DNA from: Devosia sp. Root685
Lineage (GTDB): Bacteria > Pseudomonadota > Alphaproteobacteria > Rhizobiales > Devosiaceae
Reading direction: 5' to 3'
NCBI RefSeq assembly: GCF_001427875.1
Contig: NZ_LMHK01000001.1
Coordinates: 126,871 to 190,870, forward strand
Length of the DNA: 64,000 nucleotides
Shown: positions 46,621 to 56,905 of the stretch, one piece after another
How positions within the stretch are numbered: position 1 is the first letter of the stretch
How the letters are laid out: each line of letters begins with the position of its first letter
Made by a program: the position numbers and the translations under genes
The notes under the pieces: model-generated
The model's input: the letters and a program-made list of their open reading frames with translations, nothing else
The model's database searches: none
Told to the model about the DNA's origin: nothing

Positions 46621-47526
46621 ATGCGTTTCGCATCGTTTGCCGCCGCCGCTGCTTTTGTTGTTGCGGCTCCCGTTTTTGCCTTTGCGGCTGATGTCACCCC
46701 GCTCGTGACCGCCGAATGGCTGAAGGCGCATGCCGGGGACGAGAATGTCGCCATCATCGATATTCGTGACAAGATCGATGAAACGGACCTCGGCGATCTG
46801 CCTTTCATCGCCAATGCGGCCGTGGCTCCTTATGCCAGCGCCGGCTGGCGTACCGAGGTTGATGGCGTTCCCGGCCAAATTCCGGCCGTTGAGCAGATCG
46901 CGGCGCTGATCGGCAGCCTTGGCGTTGATGCCGACGACCATGTGGTCATTGTTCCCTGGGGCACGGACTCCTCCGAATTCGGTGGCGCGACCCGCGTCTA
47001 CTGGACCTTCAAATATCTCGGCCACGACGCCGTTTCGATCCTCGATGGCGGTTGGCGCCAGTATGATGCCGTGGGCGGCGAACGCGTTGCCGAAGCGGCC
47101 GTTCCGGTTGCGGCAGAATTCCCGGTCAATGTGCGTCCCGAACTCCGCGCCACGACGCCTGATGTCGAAGCCGCGCTCGCTGCCGGCACCAAGCTCGTTG
47201 ATGGTCGTCCGGAAGAGCAATATCTCGGTCAGTCGAAGAGCCCGGTGGTTCGCATCGAAGGCACAATTCCCGGCGCCGTGAACATTCCGCATTCCAAGCT
47301 CTACAGCGCCGAATATGCCAGCTTCGCGCTGCCTGAAACGGTCGCAGCGCTTGCAAAGGGCGTTGGCCTTGCCGAAGGCGAAAAGAACATCGTCTTCTGC
47401 AATACCGGCCACTGGGCTTCCATCGCCTGGTTCGCGCTCCACGAAGTGGGCGGCAACGCCAATACCGCCATGTATGACGGCTCGATGGCCGAATGGGCTG
47501 CCGATCCGGCTCGTCCGATCCAGTAA
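46621..47526 (+). CDS. Periplasmic tandem-rhodanese sulfurtransferase
   Basis: A 301-residue exported protein with a signal peptide to about residue 23 (VVAAPVFAFAAD) and two rhodanese domains. The first (residues 30-150) lacks a catalytic Cys. The second carries Cys260 in NIVFCNTGHWASIAW, the active-site loop expected for a thiosulfate-type sulfurtransferase. A GGAGG site precedes the start. It is followed by a YeeE/YedE-type transporter gene, so it probably handles thiosulfate or persulfide sulfur outside the membrane before import. Confidence 0.9.
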   Translation: MRFASFAAAAAFVVAAPVFAFAADVTPLVTAEWLKAHAGDENVAIIDIRDKIDETDLGDLPFIANAAVAPYASAGWRTEVDGVPGQIPAVEQIAALIGSLGVDADDHVVIVPWGTDSSEFGGATRVYWTFKYLGHDAVSILDGGWRQYDAVGGERVAEAAVPVAAEFPVNVRPELRATTPDVEAALAAGTKLVDGRPEEQYLGQSKSPVVRIEGTIPGAVNIPHSKLYSAEYASFALPETVAALAKGVGLAEGEKNIVFCNTGHWASIAWFALHEVGGNANTAMYDGSMAEWAADPARPIQ

Positions 47527-47619
47527 GCTCGCGGCCTGTCATTGACGTAAGGGATTTTGGATGTTGCGCCGCAAGGCTGCAGCATCCAAACCTTTTAGAA
47601 CTTCTGCAATTTGAGAATC

Positions 47620-48834
47620 ATGAGCGATATTTCCGCACCAGCGCCAAAATTCCTGCCGCCTGCAGTGGTCGATAGGGCGCCACTTTTCGTCGCTGCCGCC
47701 ATGTTGCTGGCCGGCTTTGCTTTCATCACCTGGCAGGTCGACCTGCGGCAAGGCACGCTGTTCCTGATCGGCGGCGGGCTCGGCGTGGCGCTTTATCACG
47801 GCTCGTTCGGTTTTACCGGCGGCTGGAAGCGCATGGTGGTCGAAAAACGCGGTCGCGGCATGCGGGCGCAGATGCTGACCATCGGCGTTGCGGCGCTGGC
47901 GATGATCCCGCTGGTGGCGGCGGGCAATATTGGCGGGCAGGCCATGGTTGGTGCCATGGCGCCGGTTGGGGTTTCCGTCCTGCTGGGTGCGGCCATCTTT
48001 GGCCTTGGTATGCAACTGGGCGGCGGCTGCGGCTCGGGCACGCTGTTCACCGTCGGTGGCGGATCGGCACGCATGCTGGTGACGCTGGTGTTTTTCATCA
48101 TCGGCGCGGTTGTTGGCACGGCGCATCTGCCGTTTTGGCTGTTGCAGCCCGCTTTGCCCGCGATGAGTCTTGGTGCCGAACTCGGCGTCGGCTTTGCCAT
48201 TGCGGCGACCGTCGCGGGACTTGCCGCCGTGGCGCTGATCACCGCGATCATCGAGAAGCGCGTGCACGGCAATATCGAGCCTGAACCGGCTCCGGCGCGG
48301 CAGGGTTGGACCTGGATACTCTATGGCCCATGGCCGCTGGTCGGGGCAGGGTTGATGCTGGCCCTTCTCAATATCGCCACGCTTCTGCTTGCGGGTCACC
48401 CCTGGTCGATCACCTATGGTTTCGGTCTCTGGGGCGCCAAGATCGCCTCGGCGGTCGGTATTCCGGTCGCGAGTTGGGAATTCTGGACCTGGCCGGCTCA
48501 GGCTCAGGCGCTGAATTCGAGCGTCCTGGCCGACTCGGTCTCCGTGATGGATTTTGGTCTGGTGCTCGGCGCGGCCGCGGCTGCGGCCATCGCCGGCAAG
48601 TTTGCGCCGAAGGCTGCTTTGCCGCTCGGCTCGCTGCTGGCGGCCGTCATTGGCGGCCTCCTGATGGGATATGGCGCGCGTCTTTCGTTTGGCTGCAATA
48701 TCGGGGCGCTGTTTTCTGGCATTGCGACCGGCAGCCTTCATGGCTGGCTTTGGTTTGCCGCAGCCTTTGTCGGTTCTTTCGCGGGCGTCTGGCTGCGTCC
48801 CTTCTTCGGTCTTGATGGGTTCGCCAAGAAATGA
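47620..48834 (+). CDS. YeeE/YedE family transporter (thiosulfate/sulfur uptake type)
   Basis: A 404-residue membrane protein with about ten hydrophobic segments and two internal YeeE/YedE halves. Each half has a conserved Cys motif: Cys137 in LGGGCGSGTL and Cys359 in SFGCNIGALFSG. In characterised members of the family (TsuA), such cysteines relay thiosulfate. The start ATG at 47620 is preferred over the upstream TTG at 47611. The 3' end overlaps the next gene by four bases (ATGA). Confidence 0.9.
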   Translation: MSDISAPAPKFLPPAVVDRAPLFVAAAMLLAGFAFITWQVDLRQGTLFLIGGGLGVALYHGSFGFTGGWKRMVVEKRGRGMRAQMLTIGVAALAMIPLVAAGNIGGQAMVGAMAPVGVSVLLGAAIFGLGMQLGGGCGSGTLFTVGGGSARMLVTLVFFIIGAVVGTAHLPFWLLQPALPAMSLGAELGVGFAIAATVAGLAAVALITAIIEKRVHGNIEPEPAPARQGWTWILYGPWPLVGAGLMLALLNIATLLLAGHPWSITYGFGLWGAKIASAVGIPVASWEFWTWPAQAQALNSSVLADSVSVMDFGLVLGAAAAAAIAGKFAPKAALPLGSLLAAVIGGLLMGYGARLSFGCNIGALFSGIATGSLHGWLWFAAAFVGSFAGVWLRPFFGLDGFAKK

Positions 48835-49208
48835 GCGCGCGCAACACTCTGCTTTTTGGTGCCGCGCTCGCTGTCACCACCGCCGCCATCGCTTATGATC
48901 ATGTGACCAATCCGGTGCCGCCGCGTCCGACCGCGCAGGCTGCCGCTGCCTCGGGTTCGGCGCCTTGCGCTGCCGGCGCGGTTCCATGTGCCGCGGGGGC
49001 GCCGGTTGCGCCATGCGCCGCGGGTGCTCCGGCGAAGGCCGCGCCCCCGCCACCACCCGCCAAGCTGCCGGAACAGAAGGCGCCGCCACCTCCACCTCCA
49101 GCACAGCGTCCGGCTGAAGCGGCTCCAGCAAAGGCCGCTCCGCCTGTGCCGCCACTTTCGAAGCCCGCCGGGCAGGAAGCGCCCGATCTGGTGGTGGACA
49201 GCGTCTGA
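48831..49208 (+). CDS. Membrane-anchored Ala/Pro-rich protein with a Cys repeat
   Basis: A 125-residue protein with an N-terminal hydrophobic anchor or signal (LLFGAALAVTTAAIAYDH). The rest is disordered and rich in Ala and Pro. Three cysteines occur in a repeat, PCAAGA at positions 46, 53 and 62. The poly-Pro stretch KAPPPPPPAQ and others follow. It overlaps its neighbours on both sides (ATGA with the transporter; one base with the next gene), so it belongs to the sulfur operon. I do not know the family. Confidence 0.7.
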   Translation: MSARNTLLFGAALAVTTAAIAYDHVTNPVPPRPTAQAAAASGSAPCAAGAVPCAAGAPVAPCAAGAPAKAAPPPPPAKLPEQKAPPPPPPAQRPAEAAPAKAAPPVPPLSKPAGQEAPDLVVDSV

Positions 49209-49801
49209 TGTCCACGGCCCGAGAACACGCTCTCAATGAAATCGCCTTTTGCGAGACTATTCTCGCCAAGGGCGGTCTCAACGTTCTGAGCGATACGTTT
49301 CGCGGCGTTGCCGATATCGAGGCCTGGGAACACTATCCCCCGGGCGATGTCTTTGATCCCGCCAGCAATGCGCAGTGGTTTTATCATTGCCATCCGGCGA
49401 GCGAAGGCTCGGCCGAGCACGGTCATTTCCACTGCTTCCTGCGCCCCGATGGTCCCGATGGCGCCATTCACCACCTTGTTGCCATCGGCGTCGATGCGCA
49501 TGGGCGGCTACTGCGGCTTTTTACGGTCAATCAGTGGGTGGTGGGCGACGACTGGGCCGATGCGGACAAGACGATAGGCCTCATCAACCGCTTCGATATG
49601 CAGATGCCGTCGCCGTCCTATTTGGTCAATCGTTGGCTTACCGCTATCTTTGTGGCTTATGAGAGCGAAATCGCCGCGTTGATCCGTGCCCGCGACGCTG
49701 CGCTCGCCGCCCATATCCCGCCCGCCGGCATTCTGGCACGGGAGGATCGGGGGCTTGAAATTACGTCGGAATTCGCGATCACATTGCTTTCGGGGAGTTG
49801 A
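49208..49801 (+). CDS. DUF6969-like protein
   Basis: A 197-residue soluble protein. Conserved-looking segments are EHYPPGDVFDPASNAQWFYH, with several His residues in HCHPASEGSAEHGHFHCFLR near residue 60, and VNQWVVGDDWADAD. The His/Cys cluster could bind metal. The match to DUF6969 is from memory. It overlaps the end of the Cys-repeat protein and is the last gene of the sulfur cluster; its role there is unknown. Confidence 0.6.
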   Translation: MSTAREHALNEIAFCETILAKGGLNVLSDTFRGVADIEAWEHYPPGDVFDPASNAQWFYHCHPASEGSAEHGHFHCFLRPDGPDGAIHHLVAIGVDAHGRLLRLFTVNQWVVGDDWADADKTIGLINRFDMQMPSPSYLVNRWLTAIFVAYESEIAALIRARDAALAAHIPPAGILAREDRGLEITSEFAITLLSGS

Positions 49802-49871
49802 GCAGGACGGCATCTGCTGATTAATTTCAGCTTGGCAGGAGTCGGTTGGCGATAGTGTGGAGGAGCGGCCT

Positions 49872-50249
49872 TTGACCAAGTTTACCGGAAGCCGCGTCTT
49901 CGTGGTCGAGGACGAAACACTCGTTCTGTTCGGGCTTGAGGACGTGCTTTCCGACCTCGGCTGCGAAGTGGTGGGCCAGGCAATGCGCCTTGAACAGGCC
50001 ATCACCATGGCGGAAGCGCTTGGCGCCGTGGATGTCGCGATCCTTGACGTCAATATCGGTGGCACCACGGTTTTCCCCGTGGCGCAGATATTGAAAGAGC
50101 GCGGCGTGCCGCTGATTTTTGCGACCGGCTATGGCCGCGCGGGGCTGCCGCCCGAGTGGCAAAGTTATGCCGTGATCGTCAAACCCTATTCCGTGCAGGA
50201 TATCGAGCGTGCATTGACCCCGCTTCTCGCGGATTACACGAGCAAATAG
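49872..50249 (+). CDS. Single-domain response regulator
   Basis: A 125-residue CheY-like receiver without output domain. The acidic pair is VFVVEDET, the phospho-acceptor Asp is in VAILDVNIGG near residue 57, and the conserved Lys lies in VIVKPYSVQDIERAL. Receivers of this kind partner HWE or HisKA_2 kinases in Hyphomicrobiales. I favour TTG 49872, which has GGAGG eight bases upstream; a GTG at 49857 is the alternative. No kinase gene is adjacent. Confidence 0.88.
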   Translation: MTKFTGSRVFVVEDETLVLFGLEDVLSDLGCEVVGQAMRLEQAITMAEALGAVDVAILDVNIGGTTVFPVAQILKERGVPLIFATGYGRAGLPPEWQSYAVIVKPYSVQDIERALTPLLADYTSK

Positions 50250-50386
50250 GCCGCTGCCCCAAGAGATCGGCCTTTACCATCACCTTCAAAGCGCAATAAT
50301 ACACATTGGGTTTGCTACGATTTCTGCCATAAGCTTGGTGTCCGGGGCCCTCGGGCCTTTGGTTATCTGGCGTTCTGGGGGAATGC

Positions 50387-50725
50387 ATGAAGATTCTGAT
50401 CACGGGGGCGATGCTGGCAGTCAGCCTTGCCCTCGCGGCTCCGGCATTGGCGGCTTCGGGCCAATGCTCGTTGACGGGTTACGACGCGTTTGCGTGCGAC
50501 GTGGAGACCGATGGCGGCGGACTGACCTTCGCCTTGCCCGACGGCCGGACCTTCGCCTTTGCTCTTATCGGAGAAAATGAAGGCCTCGGCTATTTGATTG
50601 GCGCCGATGTCGCGCCCGGCCAGATTCCTGACGAGCTTGGCGCCTTTGCGCCGCTCCCGGATGAGCCGGGTTGCTGGCAGGCGGAGCAGGGTGACATCAG
50701 GTTCTGCGCCCTGGTCTTCGAATGA
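50387..50725 (+). CDS. Small secreted protein, copy 1 of a tandem pair
   Basis: A 112-residue protein with a signal peptide ending near residue 22 (SLALAAPALAASGQ). The mature part has cysteines in SGQCSLTGYDAFACDVETDG and near the end in EPGCWQAEQGDIRFCALVFE, which suggests two disulfides. It ends four bases inside the next gene, which encodes a protein of the same plan. I do not recognise a family. Confidence 0.75.
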   Translation: MKILITGAMLAVSLALAAPALAASGQCSLTGYDAFACDVETDGGGLTFALPDGRTFAFALIGENEGLGYLIGADVAPGQIPDELGAFAPLPDEPGCWQAEQGDIRFCALVFE

Positions 50726-51051
50726 ACGCGGCCCGCGCCACTTTCGCCCTATTGCTGGCCATGCTGATGGTGGTGCCGGCGGTGGCGAAGGAAGCGCGGT
50801 GCTTCACTTCTGACGACGGCGAATATTCGTGCGATTTTCAGCGGCTCGACGAGGCCGGCAGCTTCCGCATTTCGGCGGCGGGCAAGCCGACCTTCGAGCT
50901 GTGGATCGAGGCAGACGGGCAGGGCTTTGTCAGCGCCATCTACGAAGAGGGCGGACGGGGTGTGGCGTTGCCGGGAACCTATTTCAGGGCCAAGAAAGAC
51001 CGGGCCTGCTGGAAGAGTGACGCGACTGAAACGGAAATTTGCGCGTGGTAA
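50722..51051 (+). CDS. Small secreted protein, copy 2 of a tandem pair
   Basis: A 109-residue protein with a signal peptide to about residue 21 (LLAMLMVVPAVAK). Its cysteine layout matches the preceding gene: EARCFTSDDGEYSCDFQRLD and DRACWKSDATETEICAW. Sequence identity is low but the pattern C-x7-8-Y/F-x-C-D...CW...C is shared. It overlaps both neighbours (ATGA upstream, TAATG downstream), so the three genes are coupled. Confidence 0.75.
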   Translation: MNAARATFALLLAMLMVVPAVAKEARCFTSDDGEYSCDFQRLDEAGSFRISAAGKPTFELWIEADGQGFVSAIYEEGGRGVALPGTYFRAKKDRACWKSDATETEICAW

Positions 51052-51887
51052 TGGACGAATTCACGATTGATATCGACGGCGCCAGCCTGACCGGCGTCGA
51101 AATGGGCGATGGCCTGCCGGTCGTCTTCCTGCATGCTGGCGTCTGCGACCACCGCATGTGGCACGACCAGATGCGGCTTGCTGCCGATAATGGCTGGCAT
51201 GCTATCGCCTATGATCGGCGCGGCTATGGCGATGCGGAAAGCCCCGATGAGCCCTTCAGCCATCTCGACGATCTGGAAGCCATTCTCGACGCCTTCGATA
51301 TTCACGCGGCAATCTTTGTCGGCTGCTCGATGGGCGGTGGGCTGGCGATCGACTTCGCCTTGAGCCATCCCGGCCGCGTCATTGGCCTCGTCTTGATCGG
51401 CACTTCTGTTACCGGCGCGCCGTGGAGCGCGACGGCCGAGGAGAGCGCCATCGAAATGGCCGAAGAAGACGCCTGGGAGCGTGGCGATCTGGACCTTCTC
51501 AACAAGGTGCAGGCGCATGAATGGCTCGATGGTCCGCGGGCTCAGAGCGGCCGCGTCAGTGGTTCAGTGCGCGAACTGTTTCTCGATATGAATGCCAAGG
51601 CGCTGGCAAAGCCCGAACTCACGCAGGAAGAGCCGCGCTCCGACGCCTGGAGCCGCGTGGACGCCGTTACTGCGCCAACCATGCTGATCGTGGGCGAAGA
51701 GGATTTTTCCGCGCTCATCGAGCGGCATGAGCATCTGTCGGAAACCATGCCCAATTCCTTCGCCGCCGTCGTTGAAGGCGTGGCGCATATTCCCAGCATC
51801 GAGCGGCCCGATCTCATCAACCGGATGCTGGAGGAATTCCTCGATGCGCTGGCGGGTGAGGATTTAGAGCCGGATGACGACGAATAG
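51051..51887 (+). CDS. Alpha/beta hydrolase
   Basis: A 278-residue alpha/beta-hydrolase fold enzyme from ATG 51051. The oxyanion HAG motif is in VVFLHAGVCDHRMW, the nucleophile serine in VGCSMGGGLA near residue 96, the acid in LIVGEEDF and the catalytic His in VEGVAHIPSIE. The C-terminus is strongly acidic (EDLEPDDDE). The substrate is unknown. Its start overlaps the previous stop by one base, which ties it to the two small secreted proteins. Confidence 0.9.
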   Translation: MDEFTIDIDGASLTGVEMGDGLPVVFLHAGVCDHRMWHDQMRLAADNGWHAIAYDRRGYGDAESPDEPFSHLDDLEAILDAFDIHAAIFVGCSMGGGLAIDFALSHPGRVIGLVLIGTSVTGAPWSATAEESAIEMAEEDAWERGDLDLLNKVQAHEWLDGPRAQSGRVSGSVRELFLDMNAKALAKPELTQEEPRSDAWSRVDAVTAPTMLIVGEEDFSALIERHEHLSETMPNSFAAVVEGVAHIPSIERPDLINRMLEEFLDALAGEDLEPDDDE

Positions 51888-51940
51888 CCGGAGGCTGCGA
51901 AACTGATTCCGGGTTTCGATTTAAGCCATTGAAAATAAAG

Positions 51941-51975
51941 ATCGGCCGGAGCGTATGCCGCTCCGGCCGATTTGC
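51941..51975. terminator. Bidirectional terminator between converging genes
   Basis: A perfect 13-bp stem ATCGGCCGGAGCG / CGCTCCGGCCGAT with loop TATGC. It serves the hydrolase operon on the + strand (TTTGCTT follows) and the host-attachment gene on the - strand (CTTTATTTTC follows). Confidence 0.85.
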
Positions 51976-52425
51976 TTAAACGGCGATGATGCCGTCGAGG
52001 TGCTTGTCGATGCTGGGGGTCGGCAAATTGGTCAGATCCTTGTCGAGCTCGGCGACAACGGCTTTCTTCACATGGTCGGACAGCGCCTTGCGCAGATTGC
52101 CCAGGGCGATCGGCGCGGCGGCGATAACCAGCCTGTCGAAGGCGCCTTCCAGGACCTTCTTGTCGAGGACTGCGGCGACCGAACGCACGAATTCAGCTTC
52201 GCGGTGTTGTGCCGGGTCGGTCTTGGGCTCCATGGCAGAGCGGGCAGAGCCTCCCGAAGAGTGGCCGCGCCCAGGGCGGTCGGTATCGATGTCCTTGCTC
52301 TGGAGCGGCTCGATGGACCAATCCAGTCCTTTCACGGTCGCGAGCCCTTTTCCGGGCCCGGTGTTTTCCAGCACTCGCGCCTGAGTGCCGTCCGCGATCA
52401 AGATCCAGGTGACGGTCTTTTTCAT
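51976..52425 (-). CDS. Host attachment family protein (PF10116 type)
   Basis: A 149-residue soluble protein beginning MKKTVTWILIADGTQARVLE, the typical start of the Host_attach family. The C-terminal half contains DRLVIAAAPIALGNLRKALS and ELDKDLTNLPTPSIDKHL. Family proteins resemble archaeal release-factor (eRF1-like, baeRF) domains; their role in bacteria is poorly known. The open frame extends to 52704, but ATG 52425 has an AGGAGC site upstream and matches the family start. Confidence 0.88.
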   Translation of the reverse strand: MKKTVTWILIADGTQARVLENTGPGKGLATVKGLDWSIEPLQSKDIDTDRPGRGHSSGGSARSAMEPKTDPAQHREAEFVRSVAAVLDKKVLEGAFDRLVIAAAPIALGNLRKALSDHVKKAVVAELDKDLTNLPTPSIDKHLDGIIAV

Positions 52426-52615
52426 CTGCTGCTCCTGCAAGTTTGGTCTGGCTGGAACCCGGTGTTGCGTGGCTCCGTGAGGCCAAACGTCCAACATCCT
52501 GAAAGGTTGGCCTTTTCGATCAGCATTGCAAGACAAAGCGATCACAAACTCTGATTGGCCGGTTAGGGCCCCGGCTGATAGTGCTGGCCAGCACCCCGTG
52601 GTGCGGAGCTCTTCC

Positions 52616-53560
52616 ATGACCTTGCCCGAACAGGCGCCCAGCGCTGTCGCGCCTGCACCATCCTCGTTGTCAGCCGACCCCACCCATACCCGCAATGGCG
52701 TCATTGCCGCGCTCGTAGCCTATCTCCTCTGGGGCTTTTTGCCGATCCTGTTCCACCTGCTCGAATCCGCGGGCTCGGTGCTGATCGTCGCCGAGCGGAC
52801 ACTGTTCTCGCTGGTTTTTCTCACCGGTATCCTGGCGTTCGGCGCAGGCTTCAAGGAGGCGCGCGCCCTTCTCAGCGACTGGAGGAAGCTGCGTGTCGTG
52901 GCGCTCTCGACGGCACTGCTGGTCGTCAACTGGCTGATCTATGTCTGGGCCGTGGAATCGGGGCAGGTGCTAGAGGCCAGCTTTGGCTATTTCATCAATC
53001 CGCTGATCAACGTCGCCATCGGCATGATCTTCCTGGGCGAGCGCCAGAACCGGCTGCAGACCATCTCCATTGCCATTGCTGTGGTTGCCATTGCGATTCA
53101 GGCGGTCGGTCTTGGTAGCGTCCCCTATGTCGCGCTGAGCCTCGCGCTCTCTTTCGGCTTTTACGGCTTCTTCCGCAAGACCGCTCCATCGGGGCCGGCC
53201 ACGGGCCTTTTTGCCGAAACTGTCATCGCCTCGCCTTTCGCCCTTGCCTATGTAGCCTTCGACCTTGCGACGCGCGGCATTGGCCCGCATGCCGATCCGC
53301 AGACCATGCTCCTGCTTGTCCTGACGGGACCAGCGACTGCCGTGCCGCTGCTGCTCTTTGCCTATGCCGTCCGCCGCTTGCGGCTGACCACTATCGGCAT
53401 GTTCCAATATCTGGCGCCGTCCATCCAGTTTCTCCTCGCCGTCTTCCTCTTCGGGGAAGAACTCAACGGCATGCGCCTCTTCAGTTTCGTGCTGATCTGG
53501 CTATCGCTGGTGGTTTTTTCGTACGACAGCTTTAGGCAACGCAGCCTGGCGCGGGCCTAG
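52616..53560 (+). CDS. rarD: RarD-like EamA family transporter
   Basis: A 314-residue membrane protein with about ten transmembrane helices of the drug/metabolite transporter superfamily. The segments YLLWGFLPILFHLLESAG, WAVESGQVLEASFGYFINPL and RLTTIGMFQYLAPSIQFLLA are signatures of RarD. RarD proteins are called chloramphenicol-sensitivity proteins, but the natural substrate is unclear. I use ATG 52616; the frame is open from 52526. It converges with oxyR, and the two coding regions overlap by 29 bases at their 3' ends. Confidence 0.92.
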   Translation: MTLPEQAPSAVAPAPSSLSADPTHTRNGVIAALVAYLLWGFLPILFHLLESAGSVLIVAERTLFSLVFLTGILAFGAGFKEARALLSDWRKLRVVALSTALLVVNWLIYVWAVESGQVLEASFGYFINPLINVAIGMIFLGERQNRLQTISIAIAVVAIAIQAVGLGSVPYVALSLALSFGFYGFFRKTAPSGPATGLFAETVIASPFALAYVAFDLATRGIGPHADPQTMLLLVLTGPATAVPLLLFAYAVRRLRLTTIGMFQYLAPSIQFLLAVFLFGEELNGMRLFSFVLIWLSLVVFSYDSFRQRSLARA

Positions 53561-54440
53561 TCGCGCGGATCACGCGCGCGATCTCCTCAAAAGTCTGGCC
53601 GAGCGGCGTCGCCTCGCGCCAGACGAGTGCAAGATGGCGGCCGGCGCGCGGATCGTCCAGTTGATGTACGGCGATGCGGGGATCGCTGGCTTCCTTGCGC
53701 AGCGCGATTTGCGGTAGCAGCGTCACGCCCTGCCCATTGGCGACGAATTCCACAATGGTTGAAAGCGACGTTGCGGCAAAGGTGCGGGATGACCGTTCGC
53801 CCTCTAGCCGGCAGGCGGAAATGGTCTGATCGCGAAAGCAATGCCCCTCGTCGAGCAACAGGATGCGTTCCGGTTCGAGCGCCGCCAGCGACACGGGTTC
53901 CGCCGTCAGTTCGTCGCGTGGCGTCGCCAGCACGAACGGGTCTTCGAAAAGCGGCGATACCACCAGTTTCGGTCCGCCTGCAGGCGGTTCCGAGGCGATG
54001 AGCGCTATGTCGAGGCTTCCGTCGGCGAGGCTTTCGAGCATGGCCTCGGTCCGGCTTTCGCTGATGGCGAATTTGAGCGCCGGCAATTGCCGGGTCAAAG
54101 CGGGGAAAATATCGGGCAACAGATAAGGCGCGACGGTGGGGATCAGGCCGAAACGGATGGGCCGGTTCGGCTTGCCGGCATTTCGCATGGCAAAATCATC
54201 TAGCGCTTCCGATGCTGCCACGGCTGGCCGGGCCAGCTCCATGAAATCCCGGCCGAATGGAGTCAGTCGCACTCCGGTTTTCAGCCGATCAAAGATTGTC
54301 GCGCCGCACAGCGTTTCGAGCACCTGGATTTGCTGGGACAAGGCCGGCTGCGATACGGCGCACTCGTCGGCCGCCTGGCCGAAGTGTCCGGTCCGGGCGA
54401 CGGCGAGGGCGTAGCGCATTTGTCTGAGCGTGATTGTCAC
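53532..54440 (-). CDS. oxyR: LysR-family peroxide sensor OxyR
   Basis: A 302-residue LysR-type regulator. The HTH is at residues 1-60 (TGHFGQAADECAVSQPALSQ). The redox cysteines are Cys201 and Cys210 in DEGHCFRDQTISAC, spaced as in classical OxyR, so it should form a disulfide on peroxide exposure. The start is GTG at 54440. It is divergent from katG across a 95-base gap and probably controls it. Confidence 0.95.
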   Translation of the reverse strand: MTITLRQMRYALAVARTGHFGQAADECAVSQPALSQQIQVLETLCGATIFDRLKTGVRLTPFGRDFMELARPAVAASEALDDFAMRNAGKPNRPIRFGLIPTVAPYLLPDIFPALTRQLPALKFAISESRTEAMLESLADGSLDIALIASEPPAGGPKLVVSPLFEDPFVLATPRDELTAEPVSLAALEPERILLLDEGHCFRDQTISACRLEGERSSRTFAATSLSTIVEFVANGQGVTLLPQIALRKEASDPRIAVHQLDDPRAGRHLALVWREATPLGQTFEEIARVIRATRPAPGCVA

Positions 54441-56734
<2,294 letters not shown>

Positions 56735-56759
56735 TTTTCGACAGCGAGAAAATATCGTG

Positions 56760-56789
56760 GGCCTCGGGGGAAATCTCCGGGGCCTTTTT
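56760..56789 (+). terminator. Rho-independent terminator after katG
   Basis: The stem GGCCTCGG / CCGGGGCC (one G-T wobble) with a 9-base loop is followed by TTTTT at 56785-56789, 25 bases after the katG stop. Confidence 0.8.
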
Positions 56790-56905
56790 GTTGGCGCTAT
56801 GGATCAGGCAATTTGAATCAATTACCCCCCATTGCCTTCAGCACTCCCAAGCGACTCTGCGGGCACCTTCACTCCATCTATGCGGCATCCCGCCCGGAGA
56901 ATATT

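Noticed and set aside
47539..48741. 400-codon minus-strand frame opposite the YeeE/YedE gene
   Set aside because: The plus-strand frame has transmembrane segments and conserved Cys motifs; the minus frame is Arg/Gln/His-rich shadow sequence.
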